This document shows, in pieces, positions 39,704 through 50,891 of a stretch of 64,000 nucleotides of DNA; the first letter of the stretch is position 1, and every line of letters begins with the position of its first letter. The stretch is taken from the NCBI GenBank assembly GCA_001603275.1, contig LUYM01000030.1:62001-126000 (forward strand), read 5' to 3'. The notes below the pieces were generated by a model that worked only from the letters and a program-made list of their open reading frames with translations, did no database searches and was not told the DNA's origin. Source of the DNA: Actinomycetales bacterium Actino_02 (GTDB lineage: Bacteria > Actinomycetota > Actinomycetes > Propionibacteriales > Propionibacteriaceae). Made by a program: the position numbers and the translations under genes.

Positions 39704-40048
39704 GTGCCTCTTGAGGAAGACGACCGCGACGTCATCCGCCAATGCCTGCGGGCTGTGGTCGACGGCCCGTTCTTCCCCGACAGCGAGTTTCACACCCTGT
39801 TCGGGTTCGAGCGAACCGAGCTTCGACGCATTGCCGAAAGCTGGCCGGTGTGGGACGACCCAGTCGAACAGTCGGACGCGGTCAGCAACGCCTTCAACAA
39901 CTTGCTCGGATACCCGCACGGACGTTGGGATGTCTGGCATGACTACATCACCCCAATCTCGAGCGATGTGGCGCGCGTCTTCACGCGATGGAGGGGCGAG
40001 CTTGAGACCGACCGATCAGGCAAGGGCTACTTCGATCGGCTCCGGTGA
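39704..40048 (+). CDS. Hypothetical small protein
   Basis: 114 residues, acidic, Trp-rich (WPVWDD, GRWDVWHDY), with no signal peptide or known motif. The leader-free GTG start is supported by TAGACT exactly 6 bases upstream. It resembles small immunity-like or DUF proteins found singly in actinobacteria, but I cannot name a family. The 130 bases after it, up to tRNA-Ile, hold nothing I can support. Confidence 0.65.
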   Translation: MPLEEDDRDVIRQCLRAVVDGPFFPDSEFHTLFGFERTELRRIAESWPVWDDPVEQSDAVSNAFNNLLGYPHGRWDVWHDYITPISSDVARVFTRWRGELETDRSGKGYFDRLR

Positions 40049-40178
40049 CCCGTTCAGCTGGTCAGCCGCGCCTCTCGCTTCACTGCGCGACAGCCACGGT
40101 GCTGAATGAATCCGTTGGTGTGAGCGATGCGGCGACCTCGCCGGAAACATCAAGGCTCCGGGGCCGGCGGGGAAGATC

Positions 40179-40255
40179 TGGTGGGCCTAACTGGACTTGA
40201 ACCAGTGACCTCTGCCTTATCAGGGCAGCGCTCTAACCGTCTGAGCTATAGGCCC
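40179..40255 (-). tRNA. tRNA-Ile (anticodon GAT)
   Basis: A full cloverleaf on the minus strand. The acceptor stem GGGCCTA pairs with TAGGCCC, the D arm has AGCTCAGACGGTTAGAGC, the anticodon loop CTGATAA gives GAT, and the T arm has GGTTCAAGTCC. The discriminator is A and CCA is encoded. Its place after gyrA and the DUF3566 gene is the usual actinobacterial order. Confidence 0.97.
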
Positions 40256-40333
40256 GCCGCGCGGGTTAACACGCAAGGTGAAAGGTTACCGACTCCCGTC
40301 CAGAGGCTCAAATCGGGGCGAACGTGAGCGGCT

Positions 40334-40429
40334 GGACGGTAATGGAACCGTCCCCACGAGTTGGGCTGACCAGGGTGGACGGTAATGGAACCGTCCCCGA
40401 GGATCTGGGACGTAACAGGAACCGTCCCC
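40334..40429. repeat. Cluster of three REP-like palindromes
   Basis: Two subtype-A copies (40334-40355 and 40377-40398) flank the spacer GGGCTGACCAGGGT, exactly inverse to the unit after ldh. A subtype-B copy follows (40407-40429), with TTTCGTCCC after it. It occupies the gap between tRNA-Ile and the 3' end of the DUF3566 gene. Confidence 0.92.
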
Positions 40430-40469
40430 TTTCGTCCCGGAGGGGCGAGGGGGGACCGACTCGGAGGGG

Positions 40470-41222
40470 TCAGTCTTCAGCGAGGGTGACTTCCAGGCCG
40501 CCGAGGATGTTGGCGGACAGGTTGTACAAGAAGGCGGTCAGGGTGCCCAGCGCGGTGATCAGCACCACGTTCACCGCAGCGATCAGGGCGCTCAGGCCGA
40601 GCACCTTGTTGGTGCTGATGTAGTCCTGGATGCTCCAGGTATCGGTGCTGGTCGGGCTGGCGATGATCTTGGTGATCTGGTCGTTCAGCGCCTCGAAGAC
40701 TCCCGAGGACGCCACCACGTTCCACAACACGTAGACCGACACCCAGAACATGATCCCGAAGGCGATCGAGAACAGGAACGAGGTCTTCATCACCGACCAC
40801 GGATCCACCCGGGACAAGCGCAGTCGCGCCTTGCGGGTCCGACGCAGTCCGGTGCGCGGCTTCGGCTGCTCAGCGGTTGCAGCGGTCGGGACGACCGGGG
40901 CCGGCGGCACAGGCGCGACCACCGGAGCCTGCACTGGAGCCGACGCTGCCTCGGCGGCCGGACGGTTTGTCGCTCGGCCGCGGGACGAACCAGAAGCCGG
41001 CGGGTTGGCCGCCTTGGCGCTCACGGCACGAGTCCGTCCGGTGTTCGGGCCCTGGCTCTTGCTGTCGCGGGATCGCGGAGCGACCGGCACCTTGGGCAGA
41101 CGCACCACGGTGTCTGCCATGCCCTCGTTCCACTTGGCCTCGCCAGTGGCCCCCTCGACACTCCACTGAGCGTCTGCGCCACCCTTGGGGGTGGACGACG
41201 CGGGGTCTGGTTGGTCAGTCAC
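40470..41222 (-). CDS. DUF3566 domain membrane protein
   Basis: 250 residues. About 130 residues of low-complexity Pro/Ala/Ser cytoplasmic sequence lead to the DUF3566 domain (about 150-250) with [20 protein letters not shown] and two membrane helices (about 165-190 and 215-240). The family is found after gyrA across actinobacteria (as Rv0007 in Mycobacterium); its role is not established. GTG start with AGGGAA upstream; it overlaps the gyrA stop by 8 bases, so it is co-translated. Confidence 0.92.
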   Translation of the reverse strand: MTDQPDPASSTPKGGADAQWSVEGATGEAKWNEGMADTVVRLPKVPVAPRSRDSKSQGPNTGRTRAVSAKAANPPASGSSRGRATNRPAAEAASAPVQAPVVAPVPPAPVVPTAATAEQPKPRTGLRRTRKARLRLSRVDPWSVMKTSFLFSIAFGIMFWVSVYVLWNVVASSGVFEALNDQITKIIASPTSTDTWSIQDYISTNKVLGLSALIAAVNVVLITALGTLTAFLYNLSANILGGLEVTLAED

Positions 41223-43875
41223 CGGTTCCCTCCTCGGCGTTCGGCTCGACCTCATCGGTGCTGGCCGTCGGCTGTTGCGCCTCAACGCTACCTTGCTCGT
41301 CGGCTTCTGGGTCAACGGATCCGGAAGTCTCTTCGTCCGTGCTGGATTCAGGGTTGAGTGCGATCACCGAGACCGCATCGTTCCCAGCCACCGCCACGAA
41401 CTTGACCCCCATGGTGTCGCGGCCCTTGGCCGGCACGTCCGCCACCGCCGAACGAGTGATCTGGCCGCTGGTCTTGATGGCGATCACCTCGTCGGATTCC
41501 TGGACGACCAGGCCACCCACCAGGGATCCACGATCCTCGTTGAGCTTCATGGCCTTGATGCCCAAGCCGCCGCGGCCCTGCTGGCGGTACTCGCTGACCG
41601 CGGTCCGCTTGGCGAAGCCGCCGTCGGTCACGGTGAACACGAACCGATCGTCCTCAGGCATGTCCGCCCCGATCACCGACATGCTCAGCAGAGCGTCGCC
41701 GGCACGGAACTTCATGCCGGTGACGCCGGACGTCGCCCGTCCCATCGGACGTAGCTGTTCATCATCGGCGGCGAACCGGATCGCCTGCCCCTTGCGGGAG
41801 ATCAGCAGGACGTCGTCATCGGCCGAGCACAGCGAGGCACCGATCAGTTCGTCGTCCTCCTCACGGAAGTTGACCGCGATCACACCGGCCTGGCGCGGGG
41901 AGTCGTAGGCGCGCAACTCGGTCTTCTTGACCAGGCCATTGCGGGTGGCCAGCAGCAGGTACGGCGCATCGTCGTAGCTGCGCAAGGTGAGAACCTCGGC
42001 GATCTGCTCATCAGGCAGGAAGCTGAGCAGTCCGGCCACGTGCCCGCCCTTGGCGTCACGTCCGGCTTCGGGCAGCTGCCACACCTTGGCCCGGTAGACC
42101 CGGCCCAGGTTGGTGAAGAACAAGATCCACTGGTGGTTGGTGGTCGCGAACAGGTGATCCACCTCGTCGTCGGCCCGCAGTGAAGCACCGCGGACGCCCT
42201 TGCCGCCACGCTTCTGGGTCCGGTACAGGTCGGTCCGGGTCCGCTTGGCATAGCCACCACGGGTGATGGTGACCACCATCTCGTCGTCGGGGATGAAGTC
42301 CTCGTCGGACAGGTCGCCGTCAGCAGCGATGATCCGGGTCCGCCGTTCGTCGCCGTACTTGTCGACGATCTCGGCCAGTTCGGAACTGATGATCTGACGC
42401 TGCCGCTCGGGCCGGACCAGGATGTCCTGCAGGTCCTTGATCTGGGTCTCCAGCTCGGCCAACCGGGCGATGATCTGCTCGATCTCCATGGCGGCCAGCC
42501 GGCGCAGCTGAGTGTTCAGAATGTGCAGCGCCTGGTCGTCGTCGATGCCCAGCAGTTCCTTCAGACCCTCGCGAGCCGCCTCGGCGGTCCGGGAAGCCCG
42601 AATCAGCGCCAGCACTTCGTCCAGCCGGTTCAGCGCAGCCACCAGGCCACGATCCAGGTGGGCCCGCTTCTCGGCCTCCTGCAGCCGGAACGCCGTGCGC
42701 CGCTGGATGACCTGCATCTGGTGCTTGACCCAGTAGCTGATGAACTGATCCAGCCGCAGGGTGCGCGGCACCTCGTCGACCAGCGCCAGCATGTTGCAGC
42801 CGAAAGTGTCCTGCAGCTGAGTGTGCTTGTACAGGTTGTTCATCACCACGCGCGGCTGAGCGTCCCGCTTGAGGACGATCACCAGCCGCTGCCCGGTACG
42901 CGCGGACGAGTCGTCGCGGATGTCGGCGATGCCGGTCAGCTTGCCGGAGTTCACCAGTTCGGCGATCTTGATGGCCAGGTTGTCCGGATTGCACATATGC
43001 GGCAGCTCAGTGACCACCAGCAGAGTGCGTCCGGCCTTGTCCTCTTCGATGTCGATGACCGCCCGCATGATCACCGAACCACGACCGGTGCGGTAGGCGT
43101 CCTCGATGCCCTGGCGTCCGACGATCAGCGCGCCGTTGGGGAAGTCCGGGCCCTTGACCCGTTCCATGGCCGCTTCGAGCAGCTCTTCCTTGCTGGCCTC
43201 TGGGTGATCGAGCGCCCACTGAACGGCCGAGGACACCTCGCGCAGGTTGTGGGTCGGGATGTTAGTGGCCATGCCGACCGCAATACCGGTCGATCCGTTC
43301 ACCAACAGGTTCGGGAACCGGGCCGGAAGGACCGTCGGCTCGAGTTCACGGTTGTCGTAGTTCGGGACGAAGTCGACGGTGTTCTCGGTGATGTCGCGGA
43401 CCATCTCCATCGACAGCGGCGCCATCTTGCACTCGGTGTATCGCATGGCGGCGGCCGGGTCGTTGCCGGGAGAGCCGAAGTTGCCCTGCCCGGCGACCAG
43501 CGGCGCCCGCATCACCCACGGCTGCGCCAGGCGCACCAAGGTGTCGTAGATCGCCGAGTCACCGTGCGGGTGGTACAGACCCATCACCTCGCCGACCACG
43601 CGGGAGCACTTGTTCCAGCCGCGGTCGGGACGGTAGCCGCCGTCGTACATGGCGTAGAGCACCCGGCGGTGCACCGGCTTGAGGCCGTCGCGGACGTCCG
43701 GGAGCGCACGGCCGACGATCACGCTCATGGCGTAGTCGAGGTAGGACCGCTGGATCTCGACCTGCAGGTCGATCTCCTCGGTCTTGGCCTTGGTCGGAAC
43801 CAGGCCCTGCTCGGGAGCTTCGAGCTCGACGTTTTCGAGCTCGTTGTCCTGCGGCTCGTTCGGGCCGTCAGTCAT
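41215..43875 (-). CDS. gyrA: DNA gyrase subunit A
   Basis: 886 residues. GyrA cuts and rejoins DNA during ATP-driven negative supercoiling with GyrB. The winged-helix domain carries the catalytic Tyr in AAMRYTECK (Tyr146), and the quinolone-determining region reads [12 protein letters not shown] with wild-type Ser107 and Asp111, so no classic resistance change is present. The C-terminal beta-pinwheel has the GyrA-box variant QKRGGKG. An acidic tail of about 50 residues follows. It starts 87 bases after gyrB. Confidence 0.98.
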   Translation of the reverse strand: MTDGPNEPQDNELENVELEAPEQGLVPTKAKTEEIDLQVEIQRSYLDYAMSVIVGRALPDVRDGLKPVHRRVLYAMYDGGYRPDRGWNKCSRVVGEVMGLYHPHGDSAIYDTLVRLAQPWVMRAPLVAGQGNFGSPGNDPAAAMRYTECKMAPLSMEMVRDITENTVDFVPNYDNRELEPTVLPARFPNLLVNGSTGIAVGMATNIPTHNLREVSSAVQWALDHPEASKEELLEAAMERVKGPDFPNGALIVGRQGIEDAYRTGRGSVIMRAVIDIEEDKAGRTLLVVTELPHMCNPDNLAIKIAELVNSGKLTGIADIRDDSSARTGQRLVIVLKRDAQPRVVMNNLYKHTQLQDTFGCNMLALVDEVPRTLRLDQFISYWVKHQMQVIQRRTAFRLQEAEKRAHLDRGLVAALNRLDEVLALIRASRTAEAAREGLKELLGIDDDQALHILNTQLRRLAAMEIEQIIARLAELETQIKDLQDILVRPERQRQIISSELAEIVDKYGDERRTRIIAADGDLSDEDFIPDDEMVVTITRGGYAKRTRTDLYRTQKRGGKGVRGASLRADDEVDHLFATTNHQWILFFTNLGRVYRAKVWQLPEAGRDAKGGHVAGLLSFLPDEQIAEVLTLRSYDDAPYLLLATRNGLVKKTELRAYDSPRQAGVIAVNFREEDDELIGASLCSADDDVLLISRKGQAIRFAADDEQLRPMGRATSGVTGMKFRAGDALLSMSVIGADMPEDDRFVFTVTDGGFAKRTAVSEYRQQGRGGLGIKAMKLNEDRGSLVGGLVVQESDEVIAIKTSGQITRSAVADVPAKGRDTMGVKFVAVAGNDAVSVIALNPESSTDEETSGSVDPEADEQGSVEAQQPTASTDEVEPNAEEGTGD

Positions 43876-43962
43876 TGCGTTTCTCCTTCACCCCCGGCCG
43901 GTTCTGGCTCTTCGTCCGGCTGGGGCCGTTGCGGGTCTTCAGCTGTGGGGGGACGGCTTCGA

Positions 43963-45966
43963 CTAGATGTCGAGGAAGCGGACGTCCTTGGCGTTGCGCT
44001 GGATGAAACTGCGGCGCTGTTCGACGTCCTCGCCCATCAGGATCGAGAACATCTGGTCGGCCGCGGCCGCGTCCTCCAAGGTGACCTGGAGCAGCGAGCG
44101 CTTGTCTGGATCCATGGTGGTGTCCCACAGGTCGCCGGCGTCCATCTCGCCCAGACCCTTGTAGCGCTGGATCGGGTTCACCTGCGGCAGCTTCTTGCCG
44201 GCGGCCACGCCCTCGTCGCGCAGCCGGTCGCGCTCCTCGTCGGAGTAGGCCAGCTCGTGAGCGGAGTTGCTCCAGCGCAGCCGGAACAGCGGCGGCTGGG
44301 CCAGGTAGATGTGGCCGGCGTGGATCAGCGGCTTCATGAACCGGAACAGCAACGTCAGCAGCAGGGTGCGGATGTGGGCACCGTCGACGTCGGCATCGGC
44401 CATCAGGACGATCTTGTGATAACGCAGCTTGTCCAGATCAAAGTCGTCCTGGACGCCGGTGCCGAGGGTGTTGAAGATCGCCTCGACTTCCTTGTTCTGC
44501 AGGATTTTGTCCAGCCGGGCCTTCTCGACGTTCAGGATCTTTCCGCGGATCGGCAGGATCGCCTGGGTCCGCGGGTCGCGTCCACCCTTGGCCGAGCCAC
44601 CGGCGGAATCGCCCTCGACGATGAACACCTCACACTCGCTGGGTTCGGTGGACGAGCAGTCGGACAACTTGCCGTACTGGCCGCGGTTCAGCAGACCCTT
44701 ACGGCTACGGGCGATGTCGCGCGCCTTGCGGGCGGCCAGTCGGGCAGTGGCCGCGGCCTGCGACTTGCGGACGATGTCCTTGCCCTCGGCCGGGTTCTTC
44801 TCGAACCAGTCGCCGAGCAGGTCGTTGACGACCTTCTGGACGAACGAGCGCGCCTCAGTGTTGCCCAGCTTGGTCTTGGTCTGGCCCTCGAACTGTGGCT
44901 CGGCCAGCTTCACCGAGATGATCGCGGTCAGGCCCTCGCGGATGTCGTCGCCCGATACCCGGTCGTCCCGCTTCTTGATCATTCCCCAGGTCTCGCCCCA
45001 CTTGTTGACCGTGTTGGTCAGCGCGGCCCGGAAGCCCTCTTCGTGGGTGCCGCCCTCGTGGGTGTTGATCGTGTTGGCGAAGGTGTGGACGCTCTCGTTG
45101 AACGAGGAGTTCCACTGCATGGCCACCTCGAGGCTCATCTTCTGCTCGTCGGAGACGGCGTCGATGGCGATCACCGAGGAGTGGATGGTCTCCTTGGTGC
45201 CGGTCAGGTACTTCACGTAGTCGATCAGGCCGTCGGTGTAGAAGAAGGTCTGCTCGCGCCGCTCGGGCTCGTCATCGTCCTCGGAAACCGGACGCCGATC
45301 AGCCAGGACGATCTTGAGGCCCTTGTTCAGGAAGGCCATCTCCCGGAAGCGAGTGGCCAGCGTCTCGTAGGAGTAGTTCGTCGTCTCGAAGATCGTCGGG
45401 CTGGCGAAGAAGGTGATCGTCGTGCCGGTCTTGTCGCTGGCCTCCAGGCGCTCCAGCGGAGCCAGCGGATCGCCCAGGTTGAAGCTCTGCTGCCAGTGGT
45501 AGCCGTCGCGCCACACGTCCGCGGTCAGCGAATCCGACAGGGCGTTCACAACCGAGACGCCGACGCCGTGCAAACCGCCGGAGACCTTGTAGCCACCGTC
45601 GCCGAACTTGCCGCCGGCGTGCAGGATGGTCAGGGCGACGGTCAGCGCCGAGATCTTCTCCTTGGGGTGCTCGCCGACCGGGATGCCGCGGCCGTTGTCG
45701 GTGACCCGGATCCCGTCACCTTCGAGCAGTTCGACCAGGATGTTGTCGCAGTAGCCGGCCAGAGCTTCGTCCACCGCGTTGTCGACGACTTCGTAGACGA
45801 GGTGGTGCAGGCCGCGCTCACCGGTCGAGCCGATGTACATGCCCGGACGTTTACGGACGGCCTCGAGGCCTTCCAGGACGGTGATCGCGGAAGCGTCGTA
45901 GTTGCCCGCGGCAACGTGGGCGGCTTCGGCGGCGGATTGGGCGGCGACGCTGGGGTCGTCTGTCAC
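43963..45966 (-). CDS. gyrB: DNA gyrase subunit B
   Basis: 667 residues. The ATPase subunit of gyrase: GHKL domain with [28 protein letters not shown] and [15 protein letters not shown]; the transducer; and the TOPRIM domain with [14 protein letters not shown] and [14 protein letters not shown]. Ends KDVRFLDI as in other actinobacteria. GTG start with GAGGGG upstream. The 294-base leader region upstream contains a GGCC hairpin (near 46097-46109) and two palindromic repeats. Confidence 0.98.
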   Translation of the reverse strand: MTDDPSVAAQSAAEAAHVAAGNYDASAITVLEGLEAVRKRPGMYIGSTGERGLHHLVYEVVDNAVDEALAGYCDNILVELLEGDGIRVTDNGRGIPVGEHPKEKISALTVALTILHAGGKFGDGGYKVSGGLHGVGVSVVNALSDSLTADVWRDGYHWQQSFNLGDPLAPLERLEASDKTGTTITFFASPTIFETTNYSYETLATRFREMAFLNKGLKIVLADRRPVSEDDDEPERREQTFFYTDGLIDYVKYLTGTKETIHSSVIAIDAVSDEQKMSLEVAMQWNSSFNESVHTFANTINTHEGGTHEEGFRAALTNTVNKWGETWGMIKKRDDRVSGDDIREGLTAIISVKLAEPQFEGQTKTKLGNTEARSFVQKVVNDLLGDWFEKNPAEGKDIVRKSQAAATARLAARKARDIARSRKGLLNRGQYGKLSDCSSTEPSECEVFIVEGDSAGGSAKGGRDPRTQAILPIRGKILNVEKARLDKILQNKEVEAIFNTLGTGVQDDFDLDKLRYHKIVLMADADVDGAHIRTLLLTLLFRFMKPLIHAGHIYLAQPPLFRLRWSNSAHELAYSDEERDRLRDEGVAAGKKLPQVNPIQRYKGLGEMDAGDLWDTTMDPDKRSLLQVTLEDAAAADQMFSILMGEDVEQRRSFIQRNAKDVRFLDI

Positions 45967-46196
45967 TCGGGTTCCCCTCGGACGTGATAATGGCCACCAG
46001 CTGCCGGGCAGCTAGCGGCGCTCTTCCAACGTCCCAATACTACCGCATCCACCCAAGATTCCTGGTCACCGATCACACTCAGTGTGGCTTGTCCGGCCTT
46101 TCAGGCCGTTTTGGAGCCTCTGACGGGGGTCTGGACAAGGACGGATATGCACTAGCGGCCCTCAGGCGGCCAAATCGGCCCCCGTCGGTACGAAAT

Positions 46197-46253
46197 GGGG
46201 ACGGTTCCTGTTACGTCCCAGCGGGAGCGTGGGACGTAACAGGAACCGTCCCC
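46197..46253. repeat. Inverted pair of REP-like palindromes, subtype B
   Basis: Two subtype-B copies (46197-46219 and 46231-46253) are exact inverse complements over 23 bases with an 11-base spacer, so they can form one long hairpin. They lie 7 bases past the DUF721 stop codon and upstream of gyrB. The rest of the 294-base gap has an AT-richer stretch and a small GGCC-TTTCA-GGCC hairpin but no gene. Confidence 0.92.
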
Positions 46254-46260
46254 TTGTGAC

Positions 46261-46719
46261 TCAGCCGTAGGTGTCGCGCGGGCCGCGGCCGGGAACCGAG
46301 CGCGGGCCCTTCTTCCAGCTGGGCGCCTGGGGTCCGATCACCTGGACCCGGGTCACGCTGCCCTGCCCGAGTTGCTCGTTGAGCACTGCGACCAGTTGCG
46401 GGGCGATGCTGCGCAGCGACGCCGCCCAGACCGTCGAGTCGGCGCGGACGGTCAGCACTGTCTGCGCGTAGGACTCCGGGGTGGAGTGGGCGGCGTTCAC
46501 CGGGCCGACCAGCGCCGGCCAACGGGCCAGCAGCTGATGGACGTTCACCTCGGCGGTCCAGCCCTGCGAGTCCATGACGCCCTTGAGCAAGTCACCGACC
46601 CGGGTCGGTTCGTCGACCGGACGCTCTCGCGGCCCCCGCTTCGGCTTGGGGGCGGCGCCGCGGGCGGCGCGAGCGATCTGCCGGGCCAACTCCTGGCCCT
46701 CCGGATCATGATCGCTCAT
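46261..46719 (-). CDS. DUF721/DciA-type replication protein
   Basis: 152 residues. The DUF721 domain (about 45-130) has [20 protein letters not shown], then [15 protein letters not shown] and [22 protein letters not shown]; such proteins (DciA) help load or run the DnaB helicase in bacteria without DnaC. The N-terminus is basic and disordered. The ATG overlaps the recF stop (ATGA) and has a GAGGAGGTGG Shine-Dalgarno. The DciA role is established for related bacteria and inferred here. Confidence 0.9.
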   Translation of the reverse strand: MSDHDPEGQELARQIARAARGAAPKPKRGPRERPVDEPTRVGDLLKGVMDSQGWTAEVNVHQLLARWPALVGPVNAAHSTPESYAQTVLTVRADSTVWAASLRSIAPQLVAVLNEQLGQGSVTRVQVIGPQAPSWKKGPRSVPGRGPRDTYG

Positions 46720-47852
46720 TCCACCTCCTCCACCGTGGCCGCGGAGACCTGATAGCGCCGGCCGGCCAGCACCGGCGGCACATCGGCAGCCACTGCTGCG
46801 GTGATCAACACCTGCTCTGCAGAGCCCACCAGATCGGCGAGCCGGTCGCGCCGCGTCTCGTCCAATTCTGCGAAGACATCGTCCAGGATCAATACCGGCT
46901 CCACTCCGTCCGCGCGGAGCAGGGTGAAAGCGGCCAGCCGCAACGCCAAGGCACTGGACCAGGATTCGCCGTGCGAGGCGTACCCCTTGGTCGGCAGCCC
47001 GCCGAGGGTGAGGGTGAGGTCGTCGCGGTGCGGTCCGACCAGACACAGGCCGCGGGCGATCTCTTCGCCGCGGCGGGTCGCCATCTGCTCCAGCAGCGCC
47101 TGGGTGAGCTCGGCGATCGAGGCCTCCTCCTCGCTGACCGCGCTCGACTTGTAGGTGATGCCGGCCTCGTTGTTGGTGGGCGCAATGTCGGCATAGGCCC
47201 GAACCAGATGGGGACGCAGTTCGCCCAGCGTGGTCAACCGAGCCGCGACCAGTTCGGCGCCGAGGGCGGCAAGTTGGCCGTCCCAGACCTCGAGGGTGGC
47301 CGCCACGTCCGCACTGGAGCTGCGTCCGGCGCGTCCGGACAGTGACTTCAGCAAGGTGGCCCGCTGCTTCAGCACCCGGTCGTAGTCGGCCCGGACGCCG
47401 GCCAGCCGCGGCCAGCGCGCCGTGATCAGCGCGTCCAGATAGGCCCGACGATCGGAAGGATCACCCTTGACGATGGCCAGGTCGTCCGGTGCGAACAGCA
47501 CGACCCGCAAGGCACCGAGAAGATCACGGGGCCGGCGAAGCGGGCCGCGGTTGAGTGAGGCCTTGTTGGCTCGGCCAGGAATGATCTCGACCTCGAGCAG
47601 CAGGCTGCGCGGATCGTCCAGCCCGGCCTGCACCTTGCCGCGGACGATGGCCCGCTCGGCACCGGCTCGGACCAACGGTTGATCGCCGGCCACCCGGTGC
47701 GAGCCGAGGGTGGCCAGGAACTCGACCGCCTCGACCAGATTGGTCTTGCCCTGTCCGTTCGCCCCGGTGAACACGGTGACGCCGGCTGCCAACGGCACCT
47801 CGGCAGAGGTGTAGTTGCGGAAATCGGCAAGGCTGAGGTGGGTGACAAACAT
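46716..47852 (-). CDS. recF: DNA replication and repair protein RecF
   Basis: 378 residues. An SMC-like ATPase that helps load RecA at gaps through RecOR. Walker [14 protein letters not shown] (about 30-42), the signature region and Walker [18 protein letters not shown] are present. Ends 4 bases into the DUF721 gene. It lies 48 bases after dnaN, in the canonical dnaA-dnaN-recF order. Confidence 0.97.
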   Translation of the reverse strand: MFVTHLSLADFRNYTSAEVPLAAGVTVFTGANGQGKTNLVEAVEFLATLGSHRVAGDQPLVRAGAERAIVRGKVQAGLDDPRSLLLEVEIIPGRANKASLNRGPLRRPRDLLGALRVVLFAPDDLAIVKGDPSDRRAYLDALITARWPRLAGVRADYDRVLKQRATLLKSLSGRAGRSSSADVAATLEVWDGQLAALGAELVAARLTTLGELRPHLVRAYADIAPTNNEAGITYKSSAVSEEEASIAELTQALLEQMATRRGEEIARGLCLVGPHRDDLTLTLGGLPTKGYASHGESWSSALALRLAAFTLLRADGVEPVLILDDVFAELDETRRDRLADLVGSAEQVLITAAVAADVPPVLAGRRYQVSAATVEEVE

Positions 47853-47900
47853 CTAGCTCCCTGCCGCCGGCCAACGCAGGCGCATGCCGATGCCCTCCGA

Positions 47901-49061
47901 CTAGGACGGAAGGCGCATCAGCATGATCACATGCCGGTAATCGCCGAGCTCCTCGCCGTCGATCTCGTTCAGTCCGGTCAGCAGGCAGGGCTTGCCCGGA
48001 GCGGTGAACGAGAACTGGACGTACGGAGCGTCCAACGCAGCCAGCGCATCCTGCAGGTAATGCGGATTGAAGCCGGCCGCGGTCATCGATAGCCCGTTGC
48101 CGGTGGTGTCGGTGACCACAGCCTCCAAAGCCTCGACGGCCTGGGCCTGGTCGCCGGTGGCGGCCTCGAGAGTGATCGAGCCGTCGGCGATCAGCATCCG
48201 CAGCGAAGTATTCCGCTCGGCGACCAGGCCGACGCGCTTCACGGCGGCGATCACGTCGGTGGTATTCGCCCGGACGCTCACTGCGGCCTGAACGCTCATC
48301 AGGTGGCGAACCTTCGGGAACTCACCGTCGAGCAGACGCGTGGTGATCTGGCGGACGCCAGCAGCACCGGTGCCTTCGAAGCCGATCAGGCCGTCGCCGG
48401 TCGCGGCTGCCGACAGGCTCACCGTCACGGCCTCGCCCGCGGTCATCGACTTGGCAGTCTCAGCCAGCACTCGGGCCGGCACCAGCGCCGCACCCTCACC
48501 CGAACTCGAGCGCGGCGACCACTGCAACTCCTTCAGCGCCATCCGGTAGCGGTCGGTGGCCAGCAGCGACAAGGTCTCGCCCTCGATCTCCATCCGGACA
48601 CCGGTGAAGACCGGCAGCAGCTCGTCCCGGCCGGCAGCGATGACGACCTGGCCCACCGCCTTGGCGAAGTCTTCGCTGGGGATGATGCCGGTGGCCTCGG
48701 GCATCTCCGGGAGTGCCGGGTAGTCGGCGACCGGGAGCGTCTGCAAGGTGAACCGGGCGGTGCCGCAGACCAGTTCCATCTTGGTCTGGTCGGCGCTGAT
48801 CTCGACGGTCTTGTTCGGCAGCGAGCGAGCGATGTCAGCCAGCAGCCGTCCCGAGACCAAGGCCACACCGTCATCACTGACGTCGGCCTTCACGGTGATC
48901 TGTGCGGAGGTCTCGTAGTCGAAGCTGCTCAGTACCACCTGACCAGCGGAGGCCTTCACCAGCAGTCCAGCCAGGATCGGCACACTCGGACGAGTGGGCA
49001 GGCTGCGGGCAGCCCACTGGACGGCTTCGGCCAGAACGTCGCGGTCGAGACGGATCTTCAC
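47901..49061 (-). CDS. dnaN: DNA polymerase III sliding clamp, beta subunit
   Basis: 386 residues. The clamp that tethers polymerase III to DNA, made of three similar domains. MKIRLDRDVLAEAVQWAARS at the N-terminus, RLLADIARSLPNKTVEI and the C-terminal LMRLPS-type end are typical. GTG start with GGGAG upstream. Directly downstream of oriC. Confidence 0.97.
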   Translation of the reverse strand: MKIRLDRDVLAEAVQWAARSLPTRPSVPILAGLLVKASAGQVVLSSFDYETSAQITVKADVSDDGVALVSGRLLADIARSLPNKTVEISADQTKMELVCGTARFTLQTLPVADYPALPEMPEATGIIPSEDFAKAVGQVVIAAGRDELLPVFTGVRMEIEGETLSLLATDRYRMALKELQWSPRSSSGEGAALVPARVLAETAKSMTAGEAVTVSLSAAATGDGLIGFEGTGAAGVRQITTRLLDGEFPKVRHLMSVQAAVSVRANTTDVIAAVKRVGLVAERNTSLRMLIADGSITLEAATGDQAQAVEALEAVVTDTTGNGLSMTAAGFNPHYLQDALAALDAPYVQFSFTAPGKPCLLTGLNEIDGEELGDYRHVIMLMRLPS

Positions 49062-49502
49062 GATGACTCCCTAGAAATCAACTTGCCGCGATCATATCGG
49101 CGCAGGTCGCCCGAGACATGGTTGCCTGGTCCAGGCAGTATCCCCCAGTTGTGCAGAACTCGTCCTTGAAGTTCTGGGACATGTATCAATTCGTACTCGT
49201 AGTAGCGGCTGTGGATCCGGTGGATAACTCCCGTTTGGGCTGGTGATCCCGCCTCAGAGCCTGTGGATGATGGTTGTGGATGAATCTGGGAGAACGACGC
49301 CGAGCTGAGGATGAGTCGAGCGGGCCCGGACTGTACACACAGGCGTCCCCAGTTATCCCCAGGGTTGTTCACATCAGTGCACAGTCACCCGTGGGAGGGA
49401 CAGCGTTGGTATCTGGTTGGCTAGAGGTTTCCATGGCGTTCACGCGGCGCGGCGCGCTGTGCTAGAGAGCAGGCGCGACAATGCGCCTGTGGACAACCGG
49501 GC
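49062..49502. other. Chromosomal replication origin oriC
   Basis: The 441-base gap between dnaA and dnaN holds seven DnaA-box-like sites: TGTGGACAA (49488, a perfect TTGTCCACA complement), TGTGGATCC (49210), GGTGGATAA (49219), TGTGGATGA (49262 and 49275), TTATCCCCA (49353) and TTGTTCACA (49365). An AT-richer stretch near 49181-49200 is a possible unwinding site. Gene context (dnaA-dnaN, flanked by rpmH and gyrB) is the standard actinobacterial origin. Confidence 0.9.
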
Positions 49503-50891
49503 TCAGCGCAGAGTCGACTGCCGGATCCGGTTGGTGATCTCGGTGATCTGGTTGAAGACGCTGCGTCGTTCCCGAATGAGGTGGCGAATCTTCCGGTCGG
49601 CATGCATGACCGTGGTGTGATCGCGGCCGCCGAACAGCTGGCCGATCTTCGGCAGCGACAAGTCGGTCATTTCTCGGCACAGGTACATGGCGATCTGGCG
49701 TGCGGTGACCAGGACGTGGGTGCGGCTCTGGCCGCAGAGTTCATCCACAGTGACCGAGAAGTAGTCGGCCACGTGGGCCATGATCGCCGAGGAGGAGATC
49801 TGGGTTTCGCCGCCGTCGGGAATCAGATCGCGCAGCACGATCTCAGCCAGCGACAGATCAACCTCTTGACGGTTCAGGCTGGCGAAGGCGGTGACCCGGA
49901 TCAGGGCGCCTTCGAGTTCGCGGATGTTGGTCTGGATCTTGCTGGCGATGAACTCCAGGACGTCCGGGCCGGCGGTGAGTCGCTCGGCAACGGCTTTCTT
50001 CCGCAGAATCGCAATGCGGGTTTCGAGGTCGGGGGGCTGGACGTCGGTCATCAGTCCCCACTCGAACCGGCTGCGCAGCCGGGGCTCGAGCGCCTCCAGT
50101 GCTTTGGGCGGACGGTCCGAGGTCAGCACGATCTGCTTCTGAGCGGTGTGCAGGGTGTTGAAGGTGTGGAAGAACTCTTCCTGAGTCTGGATCTTGCCCT
50201 CGAGGAACTGGATGTCGTCGACCAGCAGGACGTCGACTTCGCGGTACTGGCGGCGGAACTCGGCGGTCCGGTTGGCCGACACGGCGTTGATGAAGTCGTT
50301 GGTGAGCTCCTCGGTGGAGACGTACTTCACCCGGACCCGGTCGTAGTAGTTGCGAATGTAGTGACCGACGGCGTGCAGCAGGTGCGTCTTACCCAGCCCG
50401 GAATCGCCGTAGATCATCAGCGGGTTGTACGCCTTGCCGGGCGCCTCGGCCACGGCTACCGCGGCCGCGTGGGCGAAGCGGTTGGAGTTCCCGATGACGA
50501 AGGTCTCGAAGGAGTACTTGGGGTTCAGCCGGTCGCCGGCGCGCTGGGCAGCTTTGGTGGGCACCGGGTCGGGCTCGGTGACGAAGGCGTCGAGCTCTTC
50601 CTCGGCAGCCTCTTCTTCGGCGATCGAGGCATCGACGGTGATGGCCAGCCGGACCGGACGGTCGAAGTACTCGCTGAGCTGAGCCTCAATGATGGGACGC
50701 AGCCGGGACTCCACCCGTCCACGGGTGAACTCGTTGGCGACAGCCAGAATCACCAGGGAATCGTGGATGGCGATCGGACGAGTGCCCTGCAGCCAGGCCA
50801 GGGTCGAGGGATCTGAGTTCTTCCGGACGTGATCCCACGCGTGGGCGAGCTCGGCAGAGGCAGGATCAGCGTTCGTTGGAGACTGCGACAT
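49503..50891 (-). CDS. dnaA: Chromosomal replication initiator DnaA
   Basis: 462 residues. Domain I (about 1-85), a short acidic domain II ([13 protein letters not shown]), the AAA+ domain III with Walker [16 protein letters not shown] and Walker [10 protein letters not shown], and domain IV with the DnaA-box-binding helix-turn-helix [20 protein letters not shown] and [11 protein letters not shown]. It unwinds oriC. GGAAGGGAG precedes the ATG. The upstream region has a perfect TTGTCCACA box, so autoregulation is likely. Confidence 0.98.
   Translation of the reverse strand: MSQSPTNADPASAELAHAWDHVRKNSDPSTLAWLQGTRPIAIHDSLVILAVANEFTRGRVESRLRPIIEAQLSEYFDRPVRLAITVDASIAEEEAAEEELDAFVTEPDPVPTKAAQRAGDRLNPKYSFETFVIGNSNRFAHAAAVAVAEAPGKAYNPLMIYGDSGLGKTHLLHAVGHYIRNYYDRVRVKYVSTEELTNDFINAVSANRTAEFRRQYREVDVLLVDDIQFLEGKIQTQEEFFHTFNTLHTAQKQIVLTSDRPPKALEALEPRLRSRFEWGLMTDVQPPDLETRIAILRKKAVAERLTAGPDVLEFIASKIQTNIRELEGALIRVTAFASLNRQEVDLSLAEIVLRDLIPDGGETQISSSAIMAHVADYFSVTVDELCGQSRTHVLVTARQIAMYLCREMTDLSLPKIGQLFGGRDHTTVMHADRKIRHLIRERRSVFNQITEITNRIRQSTLR

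Noticed and set aside
40334-40429. CRISPR-like array
   Set aside because: Copies are palindromic, of two subtypes, with spacers of 8-21 bases, and no cas genes are near. REP-like elements fit better.
43550-43580. Quinolone-resistance change in gyrA
   Set aside because: The region reads [12 protein letters not shown] with the sensitive Ser and Asp residues.
42523-45987. A 1154-codon open frame on the plus strand
   Set aside because: It lies antisense to gyrA and gyrB, whose motifs are unmistakable. Its protein is His/Arg/Gln-rich and without domains, as expected for an antisense frame in high-GC DNA.
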